64,000 bases of DNA from Symplocastrum torsivum CPER-KK1 (GCA_019358875.1 JAHHIF010000014.1:86381-150380), one strand, 5' to 3'; shown: positions 19,849-28,898, counted from the stretch's first letter. Notes: a model not told the origin generated them from the sequence alone. Numbers and translations are program-made.

Positions 19849-20472
19849 TTAAGTACAGCCCAATTTCTCTTTTATCCGTTGACAGTGTTCTGCAATTTTG
19901 GCTACCAAAACATTCACATCAATCGAATTATTTGCTACAGAAAGCTTGGTTGCAAAAGCACGACCTGGGTGCAGTTGATCCCAGACAGAACGTTTCTGTC
20001 CAGCACGCCCACTGCCGGGGTCATGAATCCCTAATCCCGATATTTCCCAATTCCAAATCGGATTGAAGTGACGAATTAAAACCGCTTCCCCCCAGGAAAC
20101 TAAATCGATGTCCATTGCCGCCACTTTGAACTGGAAATCCTCAACAGAAAGATTGTCTACAGCCTGAATCGATTTTTTATGCTCTGATAGACGACCATAC
20201 AGGGTACTACCAATCGTTGTCCGCCCAGTCCGACGACCGCTAGGAGCTGCTTTTCCTACATAAATTGGCATACAGCAAGAATTTAAGTTCGCCTGTTTAA
20301 TTAGCTCGTATATCGGAAAATCGCCCCGGTAATATAAAATATATATCCCCACATATTGGCTCAAGTCTGCCTTTAAAGCATTGAGTTCTTGAAGGTTATA
20401 GCAATCTTGTCTAGAGCAGAAAGCAATCAAACTTTCTGACAAATCGGGCGGGATTCTAAATATTTCTAGCAT
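19849..20472 (-). CDS. Type II restriction endonuclease, Eco29kI-like (GIY-YIG)
   Basis: 207 residues. GIY-YIG nuclease of the Eco29kI group: VGIYILYYRG (GIY at 42-44), PIYVGKAAPSG (YVG at 71-73), LYGRLSEHKKSI (Arg 94, His 98), WGEAVLI (Glu 129) and NPIWN (Asn 141), followed by the group's GIHDPGSGR and VWDQLHPGRAF segments. All catalytic positions known for Eco29kI have counterparts. Known relatives cut CCGCGG; this specificity is inferred. It lies 24 bp downstream of the methyltransferase gene in the same direction. Confidence 0.87.
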   Translation of the reverse strand: MLEIFRIPPDLSESLIAFCSRQDCYNLQELNALKADLSQYVGIYILYYRGDFPIYELIKQANLNSCCMPIYVGKAAPSGRRTGRTTIGSTLYGRLSEHKKSIQAVDNLSVEDFQFKVAAMDIDLVSWGEAVLIRHFNPIWNWEISGLGIHDPGSGRAGQKRSVWDQLHPGRAFATKLSVANNSIDVNVLVAKIAEHCQRIKEKLGCT

Positions 20473-20496
20473 GGGGTAGATTCTATCAAGCGGCAG

Positions 20497-21708
20497 CTAC
20501 ACCTGAATCGTCCTTACTCTCAATAGATGCGTTCTGATACTAGAAGCAATCATCTCAGCCAAAGCGACCGGAACGGCATTTCCCAACTGCCGCATCGTCT
20601 GCGTCCAACAGTGAGGAAAAAAGTATTCATCTGGGAAAGTTTGCAACCTGGCAGCTTCTCGCACCGTGAAATAACGCACCTCCCCGGTGTGGAAAGCCAG
20701 CATATTTTCCCCGCCGGGAACACCATGTACTCCCGCCTTCAGGGTTTTGGCGGGTTGATCTAAGGGACTACCAGTGTGACCGGGGTACTTTCTAGCCCCC
20801 GGTATAACAACGTGGTTCAGTACGTTGCTAAAGCCTTCCTCACTGCCCGGAACTGGTAAATCCCAAATGGCATCCCGTACCGTGCGCCAGGGCTTTGTCA
20901 CGGGCGGGAACAAGCTGGACTGGAGATTGTAGATGCGATCGCATTGTTTCTTCGGCACTTCTGGTCGCTCACAGAGAGGAACTCGATGCCGTTCCCAGTA
21001 ATCACCCGTCACCCATTGCTCCCAAAGCATTGCCTCCTGGGAATGGGTTGGTGCTGGGAAAGACCACTCCACACCCAAGTCGGAGCGGAATCCTACAATG
21101 AAAACGCGATCGCGCTTTTGGGGAATGCCGTAGTCTGCGGCATTGAGATTGCGAAATACTACGCGGTAGGATAGTCCATCGTGGTGACCGACAGTATGGT
21201 GCCGTTCTAATCTTGATAGATGGTCTCCCCAATCCTCACCTGGCTTTTGCACAATATCGGGGTAAGTCAGTTGCAGGATAATGTACTCAAAATACTGGCT
21301 GAAAGAAGAACGCAACAGACCTTTCACATTCTCGACCAGGATAGCCTTTGGCTTCAGTTCTCGGACAGCCCGGAAGAACTGGGGGAACATATCTCGCGAG
21401 TCATCCCACCCCTGGTGTTTGCCTCCTTGGGAGAAAGGCTGGCATGGTGGCCCTCCGGCTAGGAGGTCGATTTCACCTTTGACTTGAAGCGTCGTAAAAT
21501 CGAATTGAGTTACATCGGCTTGGAAGACAGGCCAGTCAGCTACGGACTGGATACCGCGCTGCTGATTAGAGCGAATTGTAAAGCAGGCATCTTTGTCCCG
21601 TTCGATCGCAGCTTGATGACGAAAGCCTGCCTTTGATATACCCAGCGCCAATCCCCCAGCTCCGGTGAAAACTTCGACCGAGTTCATTGTCAGGATTTTA
21701 TTAGCCAT
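20497..21708 (-). CDS. DNA (cytosine-5-)-methyltransferase, partner of the Eco29kI-like enzyme
   Basis: 403 residues with the C5-methyltransferase motifs in order: I VFTGAGGLALG, IV GGPPCQPFSQGG with catalytic Cys 89, VI VENVKGLL, VIII QKRDRVFIVGF, the target-recognition region (about 230-330), and IX/X RQLGNAVPVALA. It should modify the site cut by the adjacent endonuclease and protect the host. Methyltransferase first and nuclease second is a common order that allows protection before cutting. ATG 21708 or the internal ATG at residue 8 may be used. Confidence 0.95.
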   Translation of the reverse strand: MANKILTMNSVEVFTGAGGLALGISKAGFRHQAAIERDKDACFTIRSNQQRGIQSVADWPVFQADVTQFDFTTLQVKGEIDLLAGGPPCQPFSQGGKHQGWDDSRDMFPQFFRAVRELKPKAILVENVKGLLRSSFSQYFEYIILQLTYPDIVQKPGEDWGDHLSRLERHHTVGHHDGLSYRVVFRNLNAADYGIPQKRDRVFIVGFRSDLGVEWSFPAPTHSQEAMLWEQWVTGDYWERHRVPLCERPEVPKKQCDRIYNLQSSLFPPVTKPWRTVRDAIWDLPVPGSEEGFSNVLNHVVIPGARKYPGHTGSPLDQPAKTLKAGVHGVPGGENMLAFHTGEVRYFTVREAARLQTFPDEYFFPHCWTQTMRQLGNAVPVALAEMIASSIRTHLLRVRTIQV

Positions 21709-21887
21709 TGAGTTTATCTAACTATATTGAAGCTTTTCTGAATCAGTCGGCAGGATACTCAGAAAGGAAACATGGAATCGTAGGACAGCTTCAAACCCAC
21801 GACAGTATAATAATCCCTAATTATCCGAAGTTGTGTGCTTCGAGTCGAATCAAACCGTAAGAGAACACCTTACACACTACACACCTC

Positions 21888-22781
21888 ATGAAAGACTATA
21901 CGTGCATCTATTATCGATTCCATCACAACAAGGTTAGGGTTTTTTGCAAGCCGAACGGAAGGCAGGGCATAATCGTTCTGGAAGACATCCTTAAGATACT
22001 TTATCCAATCGAATGGGCATCAGTGTTGGAAGAAAAGGTAAATTTCGTAAGGAGCAAACTTGTTCCAATTTCGATTGAAGAAGACGGTCGTCCAAGGGAA
22101 CTATACTCAGCCTATCCTGACGATGCAATGGAATTTTGGAGCTACTGTGATGATGCCAGGGATGAAGACTTGTATGAAGAAGTTGGGAACTGGTTAGAAC
22201 ATAAAGTATGCAGTCCAATCGAGCAAGGTATCGCTCACATGGCAGATACATTCTCAAGATTTGAAAGCATTTCTCGTTACGCTACAAAAACGATTGAGGA
22301 AGGCAATTCAGATACGATGGCATCTGTAAACGAATGGATAGAATCGCAGTATAAGATTGAAACCTCCTGGTTGAGAACGCAAATCGCTTTGATGTTCAAA
22401 CTTCATTTGTCCTATGGATACGTCATTTTGGCAGAGGAGCGAGCGTCGAAAACGAATAGTGCGAATACGTATCCTTACAAATATTTTGGAGTGGTTGAGC
22501 CGGATATAAGCGATTTATTGTCCGGAAAGAACATTGAATCTATTGACAAGTTCAAGCAAAAGTTAAAGAAAAGCATGGATTCTCCTTCTTCCTATAACTG
22601 TGGAAAGGAAATCGTATCCGAAGCAGAAAGAGCAGGACAACTACTAACAACGAAAAGCGACGACGAAATCATTAAGGAGATATGGGGAACCACCGAGTCT
22701 TCATCCCCGAATCAGTACGTGTTACTTAAATGGTTCCTAGACGTTGTGAGGAGTCAACGGAGGGAGAGAAGGTGGGCATAG
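21888..22781 (+). CDS. Unrecognised 297-residue protein of a two-gene cassette
   Basis: No family recognised. The N-terminus (MKDYTCIYYRFHHNKVRVF, then GIIVLEDILKILYPIEWASV) faintly resembles a BRO/antirepressor-type winged fold, but I would not assign it. The rest is alpha-helical and charged, without a signal peptide. Codon use is rich in A-ending and rare codons, and the stretch lacks GCGATCGC octamers, unlike its neighbours, suggesting transfer. Its stop overlaps the start of the next gene by 10 nt. It is divergent from the restriction-modification genes and could be a linked defence or regulatory component (inference). Confidence 0.75.
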   Translation: MKDYTCIYYRFHHNKVRVFCKPNGRQGIIVLEDILKILYPIEWASVLEEKVNFVRSKLVPISIEEDGRPRELYSAYPDDAMEFWSYCDDARDEDLYEEVGNWLEHKVCSPIEQGIAHMADTFSRFESISRYATKTIEEGNSDTMASVNEWIESQYKIETSWLRTQIALMFKLHLSYGYVILAEERASKTNSANTYPYKYFGVVEPDISDLLSGKNIESIDKFKQKLKKSMDSPSSYNCGKEIVSEAERAGQLLTTKSDDEIIKEIWGTTESSSPNQYVLLKWFLDVVRSQRRERRWA

Positions 22782-23245
22782 CGGAGAATGTGGAAGAAAT
22801 AATGAGATCAAGCGGATTGGATTCGGTGAAGATTTACACGAACAATGAATCATCTGTTTCTGTTCAAGGTAAGTTAGGTGATCGCTTTACGTTGGTATTC
22901 AAGAAGGACATTTTGCAGGATAAAGAGTTCGTAAAACTCAATGATGGAAACGGAACAGGAACAGTAGTGCAGTGGAACGAATCTGCACCAGAGAACTTAC
23001 CGCTAATTATTGAGACGGCAAAAGTATATGCCTTTCCCGATCAAGAGAAACCGATACTGATAAACAAGGAACCAATACAAAAAGAACCAATACAAAAAGA
23101 ACCAATACAGAAAACTCTTCCTCGTTGGGTGATTCCCACTGCGATAGGTGCAGCAGTTCTTTGTGCTGGGATCAGTGGCAACTATTTGGGACAAGAGCTT
23201 TGGAAACACTGCCGAGGCTTTGATCGAGAACTGACTCAACCCTAG
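22772..23245 (+). CDS. Unrecognised single-pass membrane protein of the same cassette
   Basis: 157 residues if started at GTG 22772, which follows a strong GGAGGGAGAGAAG site; the frame also continues to 22730. The N-terminal globular part (VEEIMRSSGLDSVKIY ... GKLGDRFTLVFKKDI) is followed by three exact copies of a 15-nt unit encoding EPIQK, then one hydrophobic segment (WVIPTAIGAAVLCAGISGNY) and a short charged tail. The 10-nt overlap with the upstream gene points to translational coupling. It may anchor or sense for its partner at the membrane; no function is known. Confidence 0.7.
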   Translation: MGIAENVEEIMRSSGLDSVKIYTNNESSVSVQGKLGDRFTLVFKKDILQDKEFVKLNDGNGTGTVVQWNESAPENLPLIIETAKVYAFPDQEKPILINKEPIQKEPIQKEPIQKTLPRWVIPTAIGAAVLCAGISGNYLGQELWKHCRGFDRELTQP

Positions 23246-23500
23246 CCAAGAAGGGACATAACGAGAACTAAACTTTCAATGCTTGGTACTGACACCCTAA
23301 GAGCTGTAACAACTCAAGCCACAAGGCGTTCCTAACCACAAGTTAGTCTTCACCAGAGTCACCCGTACTAATTGCTGCACCTCTCAAATGTGGTTTGTGT
23401 CCATTCCCGTCTATACTGCCTATGAAAAAGACCTCTGGAAGCGATCGCTGTGCTATTGGTACGCACAACCGTTTCCAGAGATCGTACTCCGGCTGGAGAA

Positions 23501-23560
23501 ATTGTTCAATCGTTTTTTAAATTGTTTAACCGTTTTCCAAATTGTCCAACCGTTTTTTCA
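23501..23560. repeat. Three tandem 20-bp degenerate repeats
   Basis: Units at 23501-23520, 23521-23540 and 23541-23560 share ATTGTycAAyCGTTTTyyAA. They end 31 bp before the glmS stop on the other strand, in a 346-bp gene-free stretch. Spacing is exactly 20 bp (about two helical turns), which would suit a DNA-binding protein, but no known iteron family is recognised. Confidence 0.65.
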
Positions 23561-23591
23561 GTCTACAGCCCCAAAAAGTAGCCTCTGCTGC

Positions 23592-25508
23592 CTATTCGAC
23601 CGTGACCGACTTGGCGAGGTTGCGAGGCTGATCTACATCCAAACCGCGCCGTGCAGCAATGTGATACGCCAACAACTGCAAGGGAATCACGGTAAGAATC
23701 GGTGAGAGTAACTCTTCCACTGCTGGCACTGGCAACAAATTGTCAAACGTCTCCGCCGCATCTGGGTCATTTATCGGCGTTACCCCAATCAGACGAGCAT
23801 CACGCGCTTTCGCTTCCTGGGCATTGGAGAGGACTTTCTCATAGACATTACCCGGCATTGCGATCGCAACTACTGGCACCTTAGCATCTAGTAATGCGAT
23901 CGGTCCGTGCTTCATCTCACCCGCTGGGTAGCCTTCGGCGTGAATATAGCTGATTTCCTTGAGTTTAAGCGCACCTTCCAATGCGATCGGGAAGTTTATC
24001 CCACGTCCCAAAAAGATAAAGTCTTTAGTCTCGGCAAACTCATGCGTCAACTCTTCGATATAGCGCTCTTGGCTTTCTAAAATCAGCTCAATCTGCGCTG
24101 GCAACTGCCGTAAGCCAACCAAAATTTCCTTGATACGGGATGCTGGCAAACTTTGCCGTTGCCATGCCAAATCCAAAGCAAGACAGTAAAACGCAACTAG
24201 CTGGTTGACAAACGTTTTCGTTGCCGCAACACCAATCTCAATCCCTGCGTGTGTCTCAATAATATGCGGCACCAGCGTCCCAAGAGAGCTTTCCAGACGA
24301 TTAGTAATTCCTAGGAGTCGTGGCTGATAGGGAGCTAGCAACTCTGCTCTACGCTTTTGTTCCATCTCCAACGCTGCCAGAGTATCAGCCGTTTCTCCTG
24401 ACTGTGTAACACCAATCGTCAGGGTGTTGGGAGTGAGTGGTGCTGGTGCGTAGCGAAACTCTGAGGCATACTGCACCATTGTGGGAATCCCTGCTAACTG
24501 TTCGAGCAGGTACTTTCCGACTAAGCTAGCGTGCCAACTGGTACCACAGGCGAGGATCTGAATTCGCTCTAAGTTCTCATAGAGTGATGCTGGGATGCCT
24601 AGCTGAATCGGTGGCTGGAATGCCTGTGGCGGTGTACCATCATCTGTTTCCAAGCTCCAATCATTGTTGAGATAAGCCTCCAGACACGTCCGCACAACTC
24701 CAGGCTGCTCGTAAATTTCCTTGAGCATGAAGTGTCGGAATCCCTGCTTTTCAACGAGAACAGGATTCCAGTTGAGGGTACGAGGGGTTTTTTTTAGGCG
24801 ATCGCCTTCTAGGTTATAGACTTCAATCCCCATCGGCATCAGCCGCGCTAGTTCACCATTGTCGAGAGGCAGAACAGCGCGAGTGTAAGGCACAATTGCT
24901 GGCGTATCTGAGGCGCAGAAGAATTCACCTTGACCAAATCCGACAACTAATGGTGCTTGTTGCCGTGCGCCAATTAATTCATCGGGGTAATCAACAGAAA
25001 TCACTGCGATCGCAAAAGCTCCCTCTAACTGATTCACCGTCTGCCGCACGGCTTCTAAGAGAGGGCTAGCGTTTTGAGATGAGGTTGAGGAGTTAGCAAG
25101 ATGTTCCGCGATCAAATTAGCAATCACTTCAGTATCAGTATCTGAGCGGAACTCATACCCCTGCTGTTTTAACCCCTCACGCAACTCTCGGTAGTTCTCA
25201 ACAATCCCGTTATGCACCACCGCAATTCGCCCTGCGCTATCTGTATGCGGGTGAGCGTTGTATTCCTCTGGCTTACCATGAGTTGCCCAGCGAGTATGTC
25301 CAATGCCAAGTCGCGCTGGATTTTCCAGGCTCTCTAGCTTTTCACGCAAGTTGTGAAGTTTTCCCTTCGCTCGAACGCGGTGCAGTTCTCCTTCCCAAAC
25401 CGTCGCGATTCCGGCAGAGTCATAACCTCGATACTCTAGTTTCTCCAACCCTGCCATCAAGATATCTGTAGCCGCTTGGGTGCCGATATAACCAACGATT
25501 CCACACAT
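23592..25508 (-). CDS. glmS: Glutamine--fructose-6-phosphate aminotransferase (isomerizing)
   Basis: 638 residues, complete. It makes glucosamine-6-phosphate for peptidoglycan and lipopolysaccharide. N-terminal glutaminase begins MCGIVGYIG with Cys 2 as nucleophile, with GIGHTRWATHG and HNGIVENY; two SIS isomerase domains follow (ACGTSWHASL, VTQSGETADTLAAL, GRGINFPIALEGALKLKEI), ending LAKSVTVE. About 80 residues longer in the linker than E. coli GlmS, as usual in cyanobacteria. No glmS ribozyme is seen upstream. Confidence 0.97.
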   Translation of the reverse strand: MCGIVGYIGTQAATDILMAGLEKLEYRGYDSAGIATVWEGELHRVRAKGKLHNLREKLESLENPARLGIGHTRWATHGKPEEYNAHPHTDSAGRIAVVHNGIVENYRELREGLKQQGYEFRSDTDTEVIANLIAEHLANSSTSSQNASPLLEAVRQTVNQLEGAFAIAVISVDYPDELIGARQQAPLVVGFGQGEFFCASDTPAIVPYTRAVLPLDNGELARLMPMGIEVYNLEGDRLKKTPRTLNWNPVLVEKQGFRHFMLKEIYEQPGVVRTCLEAYLNNDWSLETDDGTPPQAFQPPIQLGIPASLYENLERIQILACGTSWHASLVGKYLLEQLAGIPTMVQYASEFRYAPAPLTPNTLTIGVTQSGETADTLAALEMEQKRRAELLAPYQPRLLGITNRLESSLGTLVPHIIETHAGIEIGVAATKTFVNQLVAFYCLALDLAWQRQSLPASRIKEILVGLRQLPAQIELILESQERYIEELTHEFAETKDFIFLGRGINFPIALEGALKLKEISYIHAEGYPAGEMKHGPIALLDAKVPVVAIAMPGNVYEKVLSNAQEAKARDARLIGVTPINDPDAAETFDNLLPVPAVEELLSPILTVIPLQLLAYHIAARRGLDVDQPRNLAKSVTVE

Positions 25509-25716
25509 TTACAACATCACTCCTCGCTTCGCACCATGTTTTACAACCTACTTGCCTCTTGATAACACGTCAAGGCAAGAGGGAAGGAGTAGAGACTCCT
25601 CCAGAGACGAAAAGGTTGCAGTGTCTACGACTAGAGCAAATCTTTATCGAGCAAAAACTTTTCCCTAATTTTTCGATTGTCAACCCAATCCCCTTCACCA
25701 GAGGAATGACACTAAG

Positions 25717-25747
25717 ACAAAAAAAAGAGGAGGCACAGGGCTTCCTC
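25717..25747 (-). terminator. Rho-independent terminator after psaC
   Basis: On the minus strand an 8-bp stem (GAGGAAGC paired with GCCTCCTC, one mismatch) is followed by eight T residues (25719-25726). It lies about 90 bp downstream of the psaC stop. Confidence 0.7.
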
Positions 25748-25833
25748 AATGAAATCAAAATCTAAACGCATCTTATCGACGCTTGCTATAGCAGCACCAT
25801 AACCGTAAAAACTGAGAAGTCTTGACGGAATGG

Positions 25834-26082
<249 letters not shown>

Positions 26083-26489
26083 TTAATAACGGCTCCAAAC
26101 GAGAGTTCTCCACTCAATAAGCGAGACTCAGGATCAAGGGCTAGTTTACCGCAGCGCTTTCATCCCCTGAGACATGAGGTTACAGAACTTCAAACTCTTT
26201 AATGAACAGGAGGGGTGGGGTGATGAAGGGGTGAGTGATAGGGAAAGCAATACTAATACTCTTAATTAGATTGAACTGGGTGTTAGTAGGAAGTAGAAAT
26301 CTTATCCCTTCAATGCTCTTTTCTTAACACGTAGGTTTTGCTTCAAGTAAACAGTACATCACTCAATAAGTCTGGTTAATTCTACCAACCAGATGCGGTT
26401 TCCCTAACTGACTCTAGGGTTTAGACTCGGCATTATAGAAGAGTGTGAAGTGAAGGTTGATGCACAAGAGCAAGAGAGGAAATTCAGCT
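26083..26489. other. Divergent promoter region between psaC and the heat-shock gene
   Basis: About 400 bp without a gene. A possible -10 element CATTATAG lies near 26431, ahead of the heat-shock gene. I looked for the CIRCE operator (TTAGCACTC-N9-GAGTGCTAA) and did not find it. A run of GGGGTGATGAAGGGGTGAG around 26214-26232 is purine rich and of unknown meaning. Confidence 0.4.
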
Positions 26490-27023
26490 ATGGCACTGAT
26501 TCGTTGGCAACCGTTCCAAGAAATGGAAACCTTACGCCGTCAAATGGATCAAATGTTTGATGAAATGATTGGAGTTAATCACGACACGTTTAGAACTTGG
26601 CAGCCTGCAATCGAAGTTCAAGATGCGGAAGATTGCGTAATTCTGCGGGCGGAAATTCCTGGCGTTGAAGGCAAGGATTTGGATGTTCGCGTAACTCGTG
26701 AAGCTGTTGCAATCACTGGTGAGCATCGCTATGAGAAGAAAGCTGAAGAAAAAGGCTTCTTCCGCTCTGAGTTCCGCTACGGTAAGTTTCAGCGTGTGAT
26801 TCCTCTACCTGTTGCCGTTCAAAATGATCAAGTCAAAGCTGACTTCACGAATGGCATTCTGACGCTGACACTGCCTAAGGTAGAAGCGGCTAAAAATCGT
26901 GTAGTTAAGCTCAATCTAGGCCAGCAGCCTGCGGCAGGGATTGAAGCTTCTAGTGAGCAGCAAGCTAACACTGAAACTAACGATGTTTGGGAGTCCCAAC
27001 CGACTGAGCCTGCTGCTGTATAA
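26490..27023 (+). CDS. hspA: Small heat-shock protein (Hsp20/alpha-crystallin)
   Basis: 177 residues from ATG 26490, where MALIRWQPFQEMETLRRQMD matches the usual cyanobacterial start and GAGAGG precedes; an upstream ATG at 26460 gives a 10-residue longer form. The alpha-crystallin domain (about 45-140) shows AIEVQDAEDCVILRAEIPGV and ends with GILTLTLPKVE. A variable Gln/Glu/Thr-rich tail follows, lacking an obvious I-x-I motif. It is an ATP-independent holdase in the cytoplasm or on thylakoids. A terminator follows. Confidence 0.93.
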   Translation: MALIRWQPFQEMETLRRQMDQMFDEMIGVNHDTFRTWQPAIEVQDAEDCVILRAEIPGVEGKDLDVRVTREAVAITGEHRYEKKAEEKGFFRSEFRYGKFQRVIPLPVAVQNDQVKADFTNGILTLTLPKVEAAKNRVVKLNLGQQPAAGIEASSEQQANTETNDVWESQPTEPAAV

Positions 27024-27075
27024 GACTAATTAAGCTGAATAATTGCTGTGCGTGACAGCTTGGTTTAATGACTTG

Positions 27076-27106
27076 CCGCTGAGATAACTCAGCGGTTATT
27101 TTTTAT
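27076..27106 (+). terminator. Rho-independent terminator after hspA
   Basis: Perfect 8-bp stem CCGCTGAG/CTCAGCGG with a 4-base loop, followed by TTATTTTTTATC. Fifty-two bases after the hspA stop. Confidence 0.9.
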
Positions 27107-27284
27107 CTTTAAGGATATTTATAAGAGTAGCTAGTACAGCGGACGAGAAAGTTTTTCACCTGTCCTAATCACTCACAAAATCTCTTGCTCCTTTTGTAAC
27201 TGGTGAGTTATTGCCGCAATTTGCGATCGCACACAGTCTTTTTCCTGTTGAACTAAGATGGTATCGCCGAGTGAGGACAAACCC

Positions 27285-28058
27285 ATGTCAAGGTTCAAGA
27301 AGCTTTTAGCCAAGGTTGGAATCGGTGCAGCAACCGTAGATGCTCGTCTGTTCGATGATTTACTCGTTCCCGGTGAGCTACTCAATGGTGAAGTCAATAT
27401 CACAGGTGGGGATGTTGAGCAAGAGATTGACGATATCTACCTGTATATTGGTACGCAATACAAACGGGAAGTTGACGATCGCACCGTGACTGAGGAGTGC
27501 ATATTGGTAAAATATCGCCTCTCAGAACGCTTCAACTTACAGCCAAGAGAAGCCAAGGTTATCCCCTTTTCTTTCCCTCTTCCCTATGAGACACCGCTGA
27601 CGATGCGAGATCAACCCGTTTATCTGCGGACTGGGTTGGATATTTCTACGGCGATAGACCCAAAAGACACAGATTACATCCAGGTGCGTCCACACCCGTT
27701 GATGCAGCAAGTACTCAACGCGATCGAGAACCTTGGCTTTCAACTCTATAAAGTTGATTGTGAATACAACCCGCATTTCGGGAGTCAGTATCCATTTGTT
27801 CAAGAGTTTGAGTTTCGACCTTTTGGCAATTACCGGGGGCGTTTGGATGAGTTGGAAGTCGTTTTCGCACTCCAGTCCAATCAGTTGGAAGTTTTCTTAG
27901 AAATAGATAAACGGGCGCGTGGCTTTGGTGGCTTTTTAGCAGAAGCTTTCGATATGGATGAACGCTACTTTCGCTTTCATGTAACACAAAATTACCTGAA
28001 CTATCCGTTAGAATTGGAAACCAGAATTAATGACATTATCCAAAGCCATCTACATTAG
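27285..28058 (+). CDS. Spo0M-like arrestin-fold protein
   Basis: 257 residues from ATG 27285 (GTGAGG upstream). MSRFKKLLAKVGIGAATVDARL is the typical start of the Spo0M/sporulation-control family, with GELLNGEVNITGGDVEQEI and conserved beta strands (YKREVDDRTVTEE, PFSFPLPYETPLT). In Bacillus Spo0M influences sporulation; in cyanobacteria the role is unknown and sporulation is not implied. A decayed duplicate of its 3' end is present 440 bp downstream. Confidence 0.88.
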   Translation: MSRFKKLLAKVGIGAATVDARLFDDLLVPGELLNGEVNITGGDVEQEIDDIYLYIGTQYKREVDDRTVTEECILVKYRLSERFNLQPREAKVIPFSFPLPYETPLTMRDQPVYLRTGLDISTAIDPKDTDYIQVRPHPLMQQVLNAIENLGFQLYKVDCEYNPHFGSQYPFVQEFEFRPFGNYRGRLDELEVVFALQSNQLEVFLEIDKRARGFGGFLAEAFDMDERYFRFHVTQNYLNYPLELETRINDIIQSHLH

Positions 28059-28133
28059 GGCATTTCGGTAAAAGATTTATCAATCTCATCCAGGAGTCTG
28101 ATAAATTTTTTAAGAGTAAGGTTAGTAAAGTAG

Positions 28134-28159
28134 TAGGGTACCTTATTTAAGGCACCCTA
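28134..28159 (+). terminator. Hairpin downstream of the Spo0M-like gene
   Basis: 12-bp inverted repeat TAGGGTACCTTA / TAAGGCACCCTA (one mismatch) with a 2-base loop. It lacks a long T run, so termination is possible rather than certain. Confidence 0.5.
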
Positions 28160-28175
28160 TCAGTAGAGTTGTCAT

Positions 28176-28282
28176 GTATAGCAAACGGCAGAGGACAGAG
28201 GGCTTTTATGCAGAAGGAAAAAGATTAACTGGTCTAGGTTTCAGTAATTGACTTTGTCCTAATTGCCTTGGCGACTGCTATA
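28176..28282. mobile_element. MITE-like repeat, family A copy 1
   Basis: 107-bp element bounded by TATAGC and GCTATA, sharing with 45224-45332 the order TATAGCAAA, GAGGGCTTTTATGCAGAAGG, TGTCCTAA and TGGCGACtGCTATAA. No coding capacity. Two copies with matching ends indicate a small non-autonomous element. Confidence 0.65.
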
Positions 28283-28450
28283 AGTCCTAGTATTTAAATT
28301 AAATAGTTGTCATTCACAAGTTATTCACAACTTCTGGCTAACTTAGTAAGTAATCAGGATTAAGCCTGAGTCGTAGCGTTAAGTTAAAACTTTATCTGTA
28401 AACCGCTAGCCAGCAATCTCGAAAACTGTTGACTAGCTTATGACTTACTA

Positions 28451-28477
28451 AAACCCAGATCAATAGGGTCTGGGTTT
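28451..28477. terminator. Hairpin AAACCCAGA/TCTGGGTTT
   Basis: Perfect 9-bp stem with a 9-base loop followed by ATTATTTGT. It could terminate transcription on the plus strand. Confidence 0.6.
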
Positions 28478-28500
28478 ATTATTTGTACTGCCTCATCCCA

Positions 28501-28602
28501 GGTGGTTTCTTAGCAAAAGCTTTCGATATTGATGAACGCTACGTTCACTTTCAAGCGACACCAGATCACCTGAACTATCCGTTAGGTCACAGCGCTCAAT
28601 AG
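28501..28602 (+). pseudogene. Duplicated 3' fragment of the Spo0M-like gene
   Basis: Reads GGFLAKAFDIDERYVHFQAT then LNYPLGHSAQ and a stop. The intact gene at about 27930-28015 encodes GGFLAEAFDMDERYFRFHVT and LNYPLELE. The DNA match over 85 bp is high and collinear. It is a relic of a tandem duplication or recombination; no start codon or upstream part is present. Confidence 0.8.
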
Positions 28603-28609
28603 ATTTGCG

Positions 28610-28646
28610 AAAAACCTGAGGGCTTTAGTCAACCCCCAGGTTTTTA
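28610..28646 (-). terminator. Terminator downstream of the hli cluster
   Basis: On the minus strand AAAAACCTGGGGG pairs with CCCTCAGGTTTTT, giving a stem of about 12 bp ending in a T run. It lies 24 bp after the last hli stop. Confidence 0.7.
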
Positions 28647-28668
28647 CTAAATTCGAGACGCGCTTAAA

Positions 28669-28854
28669 TTACATCAGTCCCCAGTAGTGCAATACACCCT
28701 GTCCAGAGAAGAATTCAATAGCGATCGCAATCACAAATCCGAGCATTGCTAGCCGCCCGTTCCAAATCTCTGCTTGTGGGCTAAATCCGCCTACCCAAGC
28801 GTTGCGTTGTTCGGGATTGGTAATAGGTGGTGTTGGTGTTGGTACGTTAGTCAT
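28669..28854 (-). CDS. hli: High-light-inducible protein, copy 1
   Basis: 61 residues. Single-helix chlorophyll-binding protein of the thylakoid membrane with the ExxNxR motif in AEIWNGRLAMLGFVIAIAIE. These proteins protect photosystem II assembly and dissipate excess energy. N-terminal soluble part ITNPEQRNAWVGGFSPQ. Downstream-most of three tandem paralogues; a strong terminator follows. Confidence 0.95.
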   Translation of the reverse strand: MTNVPTPTPPITNPEQRNAWVGGFSPQAEIWNGRLAMLGFVIAIAIEFFSGQGVLHYWGLM

Positions 28855-28898
28855 TTGCTTTTCTCCTTACCTTGATTAATTAGTCAGTTCTATTCGAC

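Noticed and set aside
25509..25716. glmS-type ribozyme or riboswitch
   Set aside because: This stretch and the bases just upstream of glmS show no conserved ribozyme core; the short frames here look like shadows.
26083..26489. CIRCE/HrcA operator before the heat-shock gene
   Set aside because: The required inverted repeat TTAGCACTC-N9-GAGTGCTAA is absent.
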